DNA of 64,000 nt from CAWCFV01 sp963794995 (GTDB lineage Bacteria > Actinomycetota > Actinomycetes > JACCUZ01), in NCBI GenBank assembly GCA_963794995.1, contig CAWCFV010000002.1, positions 1,178,001-1,242,000 on the forward strand. Direction: 5' to 3'. Below are positions 17,375 to 27,994 of the stretch, piece after piece (positions within the stretch are counted from its first letter, which is position 1; each line of letters opens with the position of its first letter). The translations under genes and the position numbers were made by a program. The notes under the pieces were generated by a model. It ran no database searches. It saw only the letters and a program-made list of their open reading frames with translations, and had not been told where the DNA came from.

Positions 17375-17818
17375 ATGGCTTCACGACGACTGCCGCTGCT
17401 CACGGCCGCTGCCCTGCTCCTCGCCGCCGGGTGCGCCTCGTCCTCCGGCGACACCGCGGGCACGAGTGCCACCGCCTCGACGCCCGCCTCCTCGGCACCC
17501 TCCTCGGCCGACAGCTCGAGCGCCCCGGCCCCGAGCGCGAGCCCGAGCGACGAGGAGGTGGTCACGATCACCGTGTCGGTCCGCGACGGCAAGGTCACCC
17601 CCAAGCCGAGCCGCGTCGAGGTGCCGCTCGGCAGCCAGGTGCGCCTCCAGGTCACCAGCGACGTCGACGACACGCTGCACGTCCACGGCTTCGAGGTCGA
17701 GGAGGATCTCGAGGCCGGTCGCACCACCACGATCGAGCTTCAGCCCGACCAGCCGGGGCTGTACGAGGTGGAGACGCACGAGACCGAGCTCGAGCTGCTG
17801 CAGCTCGCGGTCCGCTGA
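17375..17818 (+). CDS. Lipoprotein with cupredoxin-like fold
   Basis: 147 residues. A lipoprotein signal (MASRRLPLLTAAALLLAAGC) ends in a good lipobox LLAAGC, so the mature protein should be anchored to the outer face of the membrane by a lipidated Cys. A Ser/Ala/Pro linker of about 40 residues follows, then a cupredoxin-like domain from VTITVSVRDGKV to the end. The usual copper-ligand Cys and Met are absent (the C-terminal strand reads YEVETHETELELLQLAV), so blue-copper chemistry is unlikely. The next gene, 19 bases on, is a polytopic membrane protein that probably works with it. Confidence 0.82.
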   Translation: MASRRLPLLTAAALLLAAGCASSSGDTAGTSATASTPASSAPSSADSSSAPAPSASPSDEEVVTITVSVRDGKVTPKPSRVEVPLGSQVRLQVTSDVDDTLHVHGFEVEEDLEAGRTTTIELQPDQPGLYEVETHETELELLQLAVR

Positions 17819-17837
17819 CCGGGGCCGACCGGTCGAC

Positions 17838-19166
17838 GTGACGGGCTCGGGCCGCCTGCTGGCCCACGGCGTCGGCAGCCGTGAGGACCTGCCCCTCTCC
17901 CTCTCCTATGCCCTGGGCGGCGCCACCGTCGCCCTGCTGGTGTCCTTCCTGGCGCTCGGGCTGCTGTGGCGCGAGCCCCGCCTGCGTCCGGGGACCGCCG
18001 GGCGGCCGCTGCCCGCCGCCGCGCAGCGCACTCTGGACGGGCGGTCGGTGCGCGCGGCCCTGGCCGTCCTCGGACTCGTGCTGACGGCCTACGTCGGCAT
18101 CGCCGCCGTCGCCGGCCGCGACGACGCGTTGAACCCCACCGCCGGCGTGGTCTTCGTGCTCTTCTGGATCGGGGTGCCGCTCCTGTCGGCACTGGTCGGC
18201 CCGGTGTGGCGGCTGCTCAGCCCGGCCCGCGGCCTGCACTGGCTGCTCTCGCGCGCGCTCGGGACCGACCCGGCCGAGGGCATCTCGCCCTATCCGGCCC
18301 GGCTGGGCTACTGGCCGGCCGCCGCCCTCCTGCTGGCGTTCACCTGGCTCGAGCTGGTCCATCCCGACGCGACCGCGCTGGTGACGTTGCGGACCGCCAT
18401 CGCCGCCTACCTCGCGCTGGACCTGCTGGCCGCGACCTACTGGGGCTCGGGGTGGTTCGCGCGCGGGGACGGCTTCGAGGTCTTCTCGTCGCTGCTCGCC
18501 CGCATGTCCCCGCTCGGCCGGCGCGACGACGGACGCCTCGTCCTGCGTGACCCCCTCACGGGCCTGGCGGGCACGCCGGTCCGGCCCGGGCTGACCGCCG
18601 TGGTGGGCACGCTGCTCGGCTCCACCGCGTACGACTCGTTCTCCAACTCGCCGTGGTGGGTGGTGCGGCTGCAGGAGAGCAGCCTCGACCCGCAGCTGCT
18701 CGGCACGCTCGGCCTGGTCGGCGCGGTCCTGCTGGTGACCGGGCTGTTCGCCACGGCCGCTGCACTCAGCGGACTCGGCTCCGGCCTGCCACCGGGCCGC
18801 GCGGTCGGTGAGTTCGCGCACACGCTGGTGCCGATCGTCGTGGGCTACCTGGTCGCGCACTACTGGTCGCTGCTGGTGCTCATCGGGCAGCAGACGCTCA
18901 TCCAGCTCTCCGATCCGCTCGGCAACGGCTCGGACTGGCTGGGGCTGGGCGGGCGCGCGATCGACCCGCGACTGGCCGACCCCGGGCTGGTCGCGGTGCT
19001 GCAGGTCGGCGCCGTCGTCGCCGGGCACGTGCTCGGGGTCGTCCTGGCGCACGACCGCGCCGTTCGGCTGCTCCCCCGTCGGCACGCCGTGGTCGGGCAG
19101 CTGCCCATGTTGGCCCTCATGATCGTCTACACCGTGGGCGGGCTGAGCCTGCTCTTCGCGGCTTGA
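17838..19166 (+). CDS. Polytopic membrane protein partnered with cupredoxin-like lipoprotein
   Basis: About 442 residues with roughly ten hydrophobic segments, e.g. LSYALGGATVALLVSFLALG, ALAVLGLVLTAYVGIAAVAG, VVFVLFWIGVPLLSALVG, LLGTLGLVGAVLLVTGLF, HTLVPIVVGYLVAHYWSLLVL and VVAGHVLGVVLAHD. Conserved His residues occur in the later helices (AHTLVPIVVGYLVAHYW, AGHVLGVVLAHDRAV). No known transporter signature is visible. GTG at 17838 is the first start after the lipoprotein stop and keeps the two genes in one operon. The family is found paired with such cupredoxin-fold lipoproteins in actinobacteria; function unknown, metal handling a guess. Confidence 0.72.
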   Translation: MTGSGRLLAHGVGSREDLPLSLSYALGGATVALLVSFLALGLLWREPRLRPGTAGRPLPAAAQRTLDGRSVRAALAVLGLVLTAYVGIAAVAGRDDALNPTAGVVFVLFWIGVPLLSALVGPVWRLLSPARGLHWLLSRALGTDPAEGISPYPARLGYWPAAALLLAFTWLELVHPDATALVTLRTAIAAYLALDLLAATYWGSGWFARGDGFEVFSSLLARMSPLGRRDDGRLVLRDPLTGLAGTPVRPGLTAVVGTLLGSTAYDSFSNSPWWVVRLQESSLDPQLLGTLGLVGAVLLVTGLFATAAALSGLGSGLPPGRAVGEFAHTLVPIVVGYLVAHYWSLLVLIGQQTLIQLSDPLGNGSDWLGLGGRAIDPRLADPGLVAVLQVGAVVAGHVLGVVLAHDRAVRLLPRRHAVVGQLPMLALMIVYTVGGLSLLFAA

Positions 19167-19191
19167 GCCGCGGTGCGCGACCGCTCCCGGA

Positions 19192-19851
19192 CTACTCGCG
19201 CAGCGGCAGCCCGAACAGCACCTCGAGCGCACCCGCCGTCTCCTCGTACGACCGGTGGTGGACGGTGACCAGGCCCAGGGCCGCTGCCGCGTCGACGTTG
19301 GGCTGCAGGTCGTCGACGAAGACCGTCTCCTCGGCCCGCACACCGAGCAGCCCGAGCACGTGGGCGAAGATCTCCGGCTCCGGCTTGCGCATGCCGACCT
19401 CGCCGGAGATGACGATCGCGTCGAACATCTCGTCCCAGCCCGCACGCGGGTACTCGTTCCCCCACGAGTTGGACAGCAGCCCGGTGCGCAGCCCGGCCCG
19501 TTTCGCCCGCAGCACCAGCGAGGACATCGCCGGCGCATGGCTGAACCCGGCGAACATCCGCGCGAGCAGGCCGCGTGCCTGCACCGGGCGTCCGATGCGC
19601 TCGCCGAGCCGGGCGGCGAGCTGGTCCTCGAAGTGCGGCACCTCGATCTCGCCCCGCTCGAGGGCCGCGACCGGGTTGTCCCGGGCCAGCTCGCCCTGCG
19701 CCAGCCCGAGCCACGCCCGGACCACCGCGACGTAGTCGTCGACCGGGACCCCGTCGACCTCGGCCCACGCCGCGATCGCGTCGTGCAGCGGCTCGGTCAG
19801 CACCCCGCCCCAGTCCACGACGAGCGCACGCAGCGCACCGGGCTCGGGCAC
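19192..19851 (-). CDS. HAD-superfamily hydrolase, subfamily IA
   Basis: 219 residues. Motif I is LVVDWGGVLT, with the nucleophile Asp but Gly instead of the second Asp (the DxG variant found in epoxide-hydrolase-N-domain-like HADs). The cap helical region follows (residues ~20-95), motif II is LLSNSWGNEY (Ser), motif III Lys in GMRKPEPEIFAHVL, and motif IV VFVDDLQPNVDAA. The missing second Asp, normally the acid/base, suggests altered or weak phosphatase activity. GTG start. It lies 16 bases downstream of the CpaE-like gene, in the same direction and probably the same transcript. Confidence 0.85.
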   Translation of the reverse strand: MPEPGALRALVVDWGGVLTEPLHDAIAAWAEVDGVPVDDYVAVVRAWLGLAQGELARDNPVAALERGEIEVPHFEDQLAARLGERIGRPVQARGLLARMFAGFSHAPAMSSLVLRAKRAGLRTGLLSNSWGNEYPRAGWDEMFDAIVISGEVGMRKPEPEIFAHVLGLLGVRAEETVFVDDLQPNVDAAAALGLVTVHHRSYEETAGALEVLFGLPLRE

Positions 19852-19867
19852 GACCGGACGCCCGCGC

Positions 19868-21169
19868 TCAGGCGCCGCGGCGGAGCAGCCCGCGCCGGCG
19901 GCGCGGTGCCGGCCGGCCGACCAGCCCGGCGGCGACGGCCGCCAGCGCCTGGCGGGCCCGCGAGTCCGGGCTCACCTCGCGCAGCGGACGGGCCTGCAGC
20001 AGTGCCGCGTCGAAGGCGTCCCGGTCCTCGGGGACGAACATCGCGTCGCGGACGCCGGCGTAGCGGTCCAGGGCCTCGGCCAGCTGAGCCTCCGGGTCGG
20101 CCCCGACCGCCGCGCGGCGCACCCGGTTGACGACCACCCGGGGCAGCGACCCCGGCGCGGCCTCGCGCAGCTGCACGAGGCCGCGCACCAGGCGCTGCAT
20201 GCCCACCGGGTCGGCGGAGCCCACCGCCAGCACGATGTCGGCCGCCAGCAGGGTGGCGATGGTCGCGCCGTTGCGCCGCGGGGCGGCGGTGTCGAACGAC
20301 AGCTCCTCGTCCTGCTCGAGGCAGAAGCCGACATCGACCACGGTCACGGCCGCCAGGCTGCGGGCGATCTCCCAGACCTGCTCGAGCGCGGCGGGGCGCA
20401 GCTCGGGCCAGCGGTCGGCCCGCGAGATGCCGGTGAGCACCCGCAGGTCGGGCGCCGCGAGCGGAGCCACACCCGCCAGGGCGGCGACGTCGAGCTGGCC
20501 GTTGTTGGCCAGCCGGGCGGCCGCGGCCAGCCCCGGTGCCTCGTCGAGGAAGCCGAGCACCTGGGCGACGACACCGCCGTACGTGTCGGCGTCGGCCAGC
20601 AGCGTCGGCGTGCCGGCGGCGGCGAGCTCGGCTGCCACGGAGACCGCGACGCTGGTCCGGCCGGGGGCTCCGGTCGGGCCCCACACCGCGACCAGCCGGC
20701 CGGTGCCCGGCTCGACCGCCGGCACCGCCTCGCCCGCAGGGCCCGCGACCCCCAGCGACCGCATCGGCTGGCTCCAGGACGACGAGCCCGAGGCGTCCTC
20801 GCCCGCCTGCTCGCCGAGCGCCGCGGCCACGGCCCCGGCGATGTCGCTCGGCGCGGCGTCGGCGCCGAGCACGTGCACGACCCCGAGCTGGCGCAGCCGC
20901 AGCTCGGCCTGCTCGTCGCCCGGCGCGTAGAGCCCGACGACCGCCACGTGCGCCGCGGCCAGCCTGGCCAGCGCGTCGCGGTCGAGGCGGCGCAGCTCGG
21001 CCGAGAGCAGGGCCGCGCGGGCCGTGCCGGTGGCCGCAGCGGCCAGCAGGTCGGCCAGGTCGACGCAGCGACGGACCACCGTGATGCCGGTCGGGGTGCG
21101 CTCGAGCCCCGCGACCAGCGCCGCCTCCCAGCTGGCGCCGGTGACGGCCGCCAGGACGGGGACGCTCAC
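19868..21169 (-). CDS. CpaE/MinD-like ParA-superfamily protein with degenerate Walker A
   Basis: 433 residues. Residues 1-115 look like a receiver-like/pseudo-receiver domain (VVGLYAPGDEQAELRLRQLG, VVHVLGADAAPSDI). A P-loop-like domain begins at about 150 with LVAVWGPTGAPGRTSVAVSVAAEL, where the deviant Walker A Lys residues of MinD/CpaE (KGGVGKT) are replaced (PTGAPGRTS). Walker A-prime/Asp switch-like segments follow: TLLADADTYGGVVAQVLG and VTVVDVGFCLEQDEE. CpaE proteins place pilus or secretion machines; the tandem SAF-domain gene fits this, but no tad pilus genes are in the window. GTG start overlaps the stop of the SAF gene. Confidence 0.75.
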   Translation of the reverse strand: MSVPVLAAVTGASWEAALVAGLERTPTGITVVRRCVDLADLLAAAATGTARAALLSAELRRLDRDALARLAAAHVAVVGLYAPGDEQAELRLRQLGVVHVLGADAAPSDIAGAVAAALGEQAGEDASGSSSWSQPMRSLGVAGPAGEAVPAVEPGTGRLVAVWGPTGAPGRTSVAVSVAAELAAAGTPTLLADADTYGGVVAQVLGFLDEAPGLAAAARLANNGQLDVAALAGVAPLAAPDLRVLTGISRADRWPELRPAALEQVWEIARSLAAVTVVDVGFCLEQDEELSFDTAAPRRNGATIATLLAADIVLAVGSADPVGMQRLVRGLVQLREAAPGSLPRVVVNRVRRAAVGADPEAQLAEALDRYAGVRDAMFVPEDRDAFDAALLQARPLREVSPDSRARQALAAVAAGLVGRPAPRRRRGLLRRGA

Positions 21170-21831
21170 CGGCCTGCGGCGCCGGCGGGCGCCGCGCCGC
21201 CCGGCACCTGGGCGACGTAGACGTCGCCGTGCGCCACCGCGTCGATGAGCTCGGGCACGTCCGACTCGTCGACCAGCAGCGTGACGCCCGCCTTGGAGCC
21301 GCTCCCGCCGAACGCCGAGCCGCCGGAGCGCACGTCCTCACCCACCGTCACCCCGGCGAGCACCAGCTCGGGCGGGTCGGGGGTCTGGCCGCTCGGCGTC
21401 TCGGGCACCACGTAGACGTCGACCACGCGCCCCTTCTGGATGCCCGCGACGCCGAACCGGTCGACCTCGATGACGATCCGGCGCATGCCGCCGCCCCCGC
21501 CGGTGGCCACCGCGGACACCGGCAGCAGCTCGCCCCGGCCGACCGGCCGGGTCAGGACCATCCCGTCGAGCGACTGGGCCGCGGACAGGTAGCGCGTGGC
21601 GGAGCCGGCCAGGTTGACCGAGCGCGCCTCGAGGTCGTCGCCGTCGAGGGGGGTGTCGGCGCCGAGGTCTCGGGTCACCGACCACACCTGGACCCGCTGG
21701 TCGGCGTCGGCCAGGACCTTCGCCCCCACGACGACCGACAGCAGCACGAGCAGCAGCCCGAGCAGCAGGCGCGCGTCGAGCCAGCGGGCCCGGGACAGGC
21801 GCGACGCGCTGGGCGCGGGCAGGTCGGACAC
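21166..21831 (-). CDS. SAF-domain protein, CpaB/RcpC-like
   Basis: 221 residues with one transmembrane segment near the N terminus (LLLGLLLVLLSVVVGAKVLA) and an extracytoplasmic SAF domain: VTRDLGADTPLDGDDLEARSVN, YLSAAQSLDGMVLTRPVGRGELLPVSAV, then RRIVIEVDRFGVAGIQKGRVVDVYVVPE. This is the domain order of CpaB/RcpC pilus assembly proteins, which sit in the envelope. GTG at 21831 is chosen because GGGGGAG lies seven bases before it; an upstream ATG at 21909 has no such site. The stop overlaps the CpaE-like start, so both are coupled. Divergent from the BldC-like HTH gene. Confidence 0.78.
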   Translation of the reverse strand: MSDLPAPSASRLSRARWLDARLLLGLLLVLLSVVVGAKVLADADQRVQVWSVTRDLGADTPLDGDDLEARSVNLAGSATRYLSAAQSLDGMVLTRPVGRGELLPVSAVATGGGGGMRRIVIEVDRFGVAGIQKGRVVDVYVVPETPSGQTPDPPELVLAGVTVGEDVRSGGSAFGGSGSKAGVTLLVDESDVPELIDAVAHGDVYVAQVPGGAAPAGAAGR

Positions 21832-21989
21832 GGCCGGGCTCCCCCTGAGGTCGGACGGACGAGGCTCATCCTGCCGTACGTCGGGCAGCGCCCCGGACCC
21901 ACCGTCCACAGCCGGCTCGGGCCGGCCCGGGTGGTTCGCCTGTGGACGAACTCGGGGCTACCGCACGCAACCGGCGGCATACTCGTCGG

Positions 21990-22610
21990 ATGACCCCGCC
22001 CACCACCCGCAGCGCCGACTCCGGTCCCCGGTTCCTCCAGCTCGCCGACGTGGCCGAGACGCTCAACATCTCCTCGGCCCAGGTCTACGCGCTGGTCCGC
22101 AACGGGGAGCTGCCGGCCATCAAGATCGGCGGGCGCGGCCAGTGGCGGGTCGAGGCCAGCGAGCTGGAGACCTACATCCAGCGGATGTACACCCAGACCC
22201 GTGAGTTCGTGACCACGCACAAGTTCGGGAAGACCGAGGACGACGACGCCGACGCCGACGCCGACGCCGGCGGCACCGACGGACCGGCGGCACCGGCGGC
22301 ACCGGCGCGACCGACGACCAGCCCGGCTGACGGTCACCCCGGTTGCCCCGGAGCCCGCTGGGTCGCGACGTCTCAGGGGCCGCTGCGGACCAGGGCGAGC
22401 GCGGCGAAGGGCACCGTGCGCACGCCGCCCACCTCGCCCCGGCGGCGGGCCTCGCCGGCCCCGTGCTCGGTGACCTCGAGGAAGTCCGCTCCCACCCGGT
22501 CGACCGTGCCCGCCACGACGCTGCCGTCGACCAGCCACACCTGCACCGGCGCCCGGTCCCGGGCGATGCCTCGCAGGGCGTGGCCGAGGCCGAGCCGGGC
22601 GAACACCTGA
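21990..22610 (+). CDS. BldC/excisionase-type helix-turn-helix DNA-binding protein
   Basis: The first 85 or so residues are a winged-helix HTH_17 (MerR-like excisionase) domain: FLQLADVAETLNISSAQVYALVRNGELPAIKIGGRGQWRVEASELETYIQRMY. This is the BldC-like layout of a small DNA-binding regulator. After KTEDDD comes a repeat of Asp-Ala codons (DADADADA) and then a low-complexity, unconserved tail. The open frame runs to 22610, overlapping the convergent gene by 238 bases; the tail is probably not conserved and the real protein may end earlier. ATG at 21990 fits family starts. Confidence 0.72.
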   Translation: MTPPTTRSADSGPRFLQLADVAETLNISSAQVYALVRNGELPAIKIGGRGQWRVEASELETYIQRMYTQTREFVTTHKFGKTEDDDADADADAGGTDGPAAPAAPARPTTSPADGHPGCPGARWVATSQGPLRTRASAAKGTVRTPPTSPRRRASPAPCSVTSRKSAPTRSTVPATTLPSTSHTCTGARSRAMPRRAWPRPSRANT

Positions 22611-22930
22611 CCTGCTGACCCGGGCGCCCCGGACCAGGCGCGCAGCCCGGCCAGCGACACCACCGCCGCCAGCGGCACCAGGACCTCGCGGCCGCCGGCC
22701 TCGGTCACGAGCAGCCACTGCGAGCCCACGTCGCGGAGCAGGCCGTCGACCGGTCCGGCCCCGAGCACCCGGACGACGACGGGATGTCCCACCGCGGCCC
22801 GGGCCCGGTCGACCACCCCGAGCAGGGCCGCCTCCCGGCGGGTCCGGTCGGCAACCTCCGCGTCCAGCTCGACGGCCTCGGCCGCCGCCAGCTGCGCCTC
22901 GAGGTCGCGGAACAGGTCGTCCCAGCGCAT
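22373..22930 (-). CDS. Conserved actinobacterial protein of unknown function
   Basis: 185 residues, ATG at 22930 (MRWDDLFRDLEAQLAAAEA) with GGGAGGG upstream. The N-terminal ~55 residues form an Ala/Glu-rich helix (DLEAQLAAAEAVELDAEVADRTRREAALL), probably coiled. The rest is strand-rich and resembles an Sm/YlxS-like or RNA-binding beta-barrel: VGHPVVVRVLGAGPVDGLLRDVGSQWLLVTEAGGREVLVPLAAV and APVQVWLVDGSVVAGTVDRVGADFLEV. Two similar barrel-like halves can be seen. I do not recognise a named family. It converges with, and overlaps, the HTH gene tail. Confidence 0.62.
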   Translation of the reverse strand: MRWDDLFRDLEAQLAAAEAVELDAEVADRTRREAALLGVVDRARAAVGHPVVVRVLGAGPVDGLLRDVGSQWLLVTEAGGREVLVPLAAVVSLAGLRAWSGAPGSAGQVFARLGLGHALRGIARDRAPVQVWLVDGSVVAGTVDRVGADFLEVTEHGAGEARRRGEVGGVRTVPFAALALVRSGP

Positions 22931-23051
22931 CCCGCCCGCCCTCCCCGTGCCGTCGCGGGTCCCGGGCCGGCACCCGCAGACCGATGCGCGATTCCTACCC
23001 CACCGCCGCGCCGCAGGGCCAGCCCGGTCCCGATCAGGCCCGTTCGAGCTC

Positions 23052-23081
23052 TTGACGAGCCTCAACCAGACGTGTCAGCAT
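23052..23081 (+). promoter_or_regulatory. Putative SigA-type promoter of the LysM gene
   Basis: TTGACG (23052-23057) and CAGCAT (23076-23081) are separated by 18 bases, in a stretch that is clearly poorer in G+C than its surroundings (…TGCAAACACACGCAAATGAAGG…), about 40 bases before the ATG at 23120. Only the -35 match is good. Confidence 0.4.
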
Positions 23082-23119
23082 GCAAACACACGCAAATGAA
23101 GGTCAATGAGGGAGAACCC

Positions 23120-23890
23120 ATGAACCAGGTCAAGGTCCGGCGCCGGGGCCTCGCGGCTGCCGGCGCCCTGGTGCTGGGCCATCTCCTGTTCACCACCGCC
23201 CTGACCTGGGGCACCGGCGGTGCCCTGGCCGCCGTCCGCGCACCCGGTCCCGCCGGGGTCGACTCCGCCCTGGCCCTGGTGGCGGCGGCCGGCGCCTGGG
23301 CGGTCCTCACCTGGCTGACCGCCGGCGCTCTGCTCGCCCTGCTGACCGCGGCGGTCACCGGGCTGGGCTCGCGGGCCCACGCCCGGGCGGTGTCGCTCAC
23401 CCCCGCCTGCACGCGCCGCCTGGTCGCCGCCGTGCTCGGGCTGGCGGTGGCCGCCTCCCCGCTGGCCGGCGGCCGGCCCGCCAGCGCCGCCGACCGGTCG
23501 GTCGCCGCGGCCGCCCTGCCCTCGGTCGACCACCGGCCGGACCACCTGGACGCGCTGGACGAGCCGGACGAGCTGGACCGGCCGGTCGTCGCCTCACCCG
23601 CAGGCTGGACACCGGACCGGCCGGTCGTCCGTCCCCGTCAGGCCGGGAGCAGCGCCCGCGCCGTGCGGCTGGTCACGACCCCCGCCCGCGCCGGTCTCGC
23701 CCCACGCTCCGAGGTCGTGGTGCACCGCGGCGACTCCCTCTGGGACATCGCCGCGCGGCACCTGGGCGCCGACGCCGGCGCCGCCGAGATCGCGGCCGAG
23801 TGGCCGCGGTGGTACCTCGCCAACCGGTCGGTCATCGGCGAGGACCCCGACCTGCTCCGGCCCGGCCAGCTCCTGTCCCCACCCACCTGA
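23120..23890 (+). CDS. LysM-domain membrane protein
   Basis: 256 residues. Three hydrophobic stretches near the N terminus (AAAGALVLGHLLFTTALTW, DSALALVAAAGAWAVLTWLTAGALLALLTAAVTGL, RRLVAAVLGLAVAASPLAGG) are followed by a Pro/Asp-rich linker. The C-terminal LysM domain (about residues 205-256) has VVVHRGDSLWDIAARHLGADAG...WPRWYLANRSVIGEDPDLLRPGQLLSPP, the standard glycan-binding fold, extended by an insertion. The protein is likely fixed in the membrane with the LysM part touching peptidoglycan. ATG at 23120 follows GGGAGA. It precedes the Rv3235-family gene and secA, a neighbourhood seen in other actinobacteria. Confidence 0.83.
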   Translation: MNQVKVRRRGLAAAGALVLGHLLFTTALTWGTGGALAAVRAPGPAGVDSALALVAAAGAWAVLTWLTAGALLALLTAAVTGLGSRAHARAVSLTPACTRRLVAAVLGLAVAASPLAGGRPASAADRSVAAAALPSVDHRPDHLDALDEPDELDRPVVASPAGWTPDRPVVRPRQAGSSARAVRLVTTPARAGLAPRSEVVVHRGDSLWDIAARHLGADAGAAEIAAEWPRWYLANRSVIGEDPDLLRPGQLLSPPT

Positions 23891-23952
23891 CCACCTCACC
23901 ACCCGACCGCGTCCACCCGCACCGCGCGCACCACCCGACCGAGGAGCCCGAC

Positions 23953-24528
23953 ATGAGCGTGACCACCCTTCGCCGCCTGCCCGTGCCGGCCAGCGAGCCC
24001 CCCTACGACGACGAGCGCCCCGGCCACGACGGCTCCCCCGGGCGCCCGGCGGTGCAGGGCACCCTCGCGCTGGCCTTCCTGCTGCCCAGCGGCCTGCCGA
24101 GCTCGCCGACCGCACCCCCCGACCTGCGACTGGTCCCGGCCCGGCCGGAAGCCGAGGAGGAGGCCGACGCCGTCGACTTCGGGCCGCAGCCGACCTCGAC
24201 CGGCGACCTGCCCGAGGCCCGCGGCTGGGCCGGCCGGTTCGCCCAGGCCCTGGTCGAGGTGCTCGCTGGCGACCGTCCGCTGGCCCAGCTGATCCGGTTC
24301 ACGACCACCGGCGTGTACGACGAGGTGTCCGGGCTGATCGCCGGCCCCGGTGTCACCCGGTCCGACGCCTCCCGCGGCGTGGTGCGCTCCGTGCACGTGA
24401 GCGAGCCCGCCGACGGCGTCGCGGAGATCTGTGCGCTGGTGCGCCGCGGCGCCCGCTGCACCGCCGTCGCGCTCCGCCTGGAGGGCCTCGACGGCCGGTG
24501 GCAGTGCACGGCCCTGGAGCTCGGCTGA
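23953..24528 (+). CDS. Rv3235 family protein
   Basis: 191 residues, ATG at 23953 with GAGGAG six bases before it. The N-terminal ~90 residues are low complexity and Pro-rich. The conserved domain is in the C-terminal half: RGWAGRFAQALVEVLAGDRPLAQLIRFTTTGVYDEVSGLI, and VHVSEPADGVAEICALVRRGARCTAVALRLEG-type sequence with a final RWQCTALELG. This matches the actinobacterial Rv3235 family, of unknown function, usually located near secA1. Convergent with secA here. Confidence 0.82.
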   Translation: MSVTTLRRLPVPASEPPYDDERPGHDGSPGRPAVQGTLALAFLLPSGLPSSPTAPPDLRLVPARPEAEEEADAVDFGPQPTSTGDLPEARGWAGRFAQALVEVLAGDRPLAQLIRFTTTGVYDEVSGLIAGPGVTRSDASRGVVRSVHVSEPADGVAEICALVRRGARCTAVALRLEGLDGRWQCTALELG

Positions 24529-24559
24529 GCCGCCGGCCCGGCGACGCGGTGGCCGAGGG

Positions 24560-27310
<2,751 letters not shown>

Positions 27311-27448
27311 GCGGGGACTCCTCGAGCGGTTGGGTCGGCCGATCGGCCGGCGCCGTGCTGGCGCTGCTGCCCGGCCATCGTAGGCGCTGGCGGGGCGGCG
27401 CCCGGCCCACGCCTCGACCGACGCGGCCAAGCCGGGTTGGATGGTCCG

Positions 27449-27994
27449 GTGAGCAACCCGGGACCCGTGACCCTGACCGACGGCCGTCTACTGCTGCGGC
27501 TGCCCGAGCCGGGTGACGTCCCGGACATCACCGCCGCCTGCCAGGACGAGCTCACTGCTCGCTTCGTGCCCGTGCCCGTCCCCTACACCGACGAGCACGC
27601 CCGCACCTTCGTCGCCGAGCGGCCGGCCCGCTGGCAGGCCGACGACGGCGAGATGACCTGGGCGATCACGGACGTCACCGACGGCCGGCTGCTCGGCATG
27701 GTCGGGCTGCACGCCCGGGACGCGTCGATGCGGGAGATCGGGTTCTGGGCCGCGCCCTGGGCCCGGGGGCGCGGGGTGATGACCGACGCCGCCCGCCTGG
27801 TGCTGCAGTTCGGCTTCGACGTCCTGCAGCTGGAACGCGTCGAGTGGTGCGCCCTCGTCGGCAACCACGGCTCCCGGCGGGTGGCCGAGAAGCTCGGCTT
27901 CCGGCACGAGGGGACCGCCCGGAAGGGGCTGCTGCACCGCGGCGAGCGACGTGACGCCTGGGTGGCCGGGCTGCTGCCCGGCGAGCTCACGTGA
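27449..27994 (+). CDS. GNAT N-acetyltransferase, RimJ/RimL type
   Basis: 181 residues, GTG at 27449. RimJ/RimL-type GNAT: LLLRLPEPGDVPDITAAC at the N terminus, WAITDVTDGRLLGMVGLHARDASMREIGFWAAPWARGRGVMTDAARLVLQFGF with the acetyl-CoA loop ARGRGVM, then CALVGNHGSRRVAEKLGFRHEGTARKGLL, the conserved motif where N-x-x-S-x-R-V-x-E-K-L-G-F closes the fold. Such enzymes acetylate N termini or small aminated compounds. Its stop overlaps the GTG of the next gene (GTGA), so the array is coupled. Confidence 0.88.
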   Translation: MSNPGPVTLTDGRLLLRLPEPGDVPDITAACQDELTARFVPVPVPYTDEHARTFVAERPARWQADDGEMTWAITDVTDGRLLGMVGLHARDASMREIGFWAAPWARGRGVMTDAARLVLQFGFDVLQLERVEWCALVGNHGSRRVAEKLGFRHEGTARKGLLHRGERRDAWVAGLLPGELT

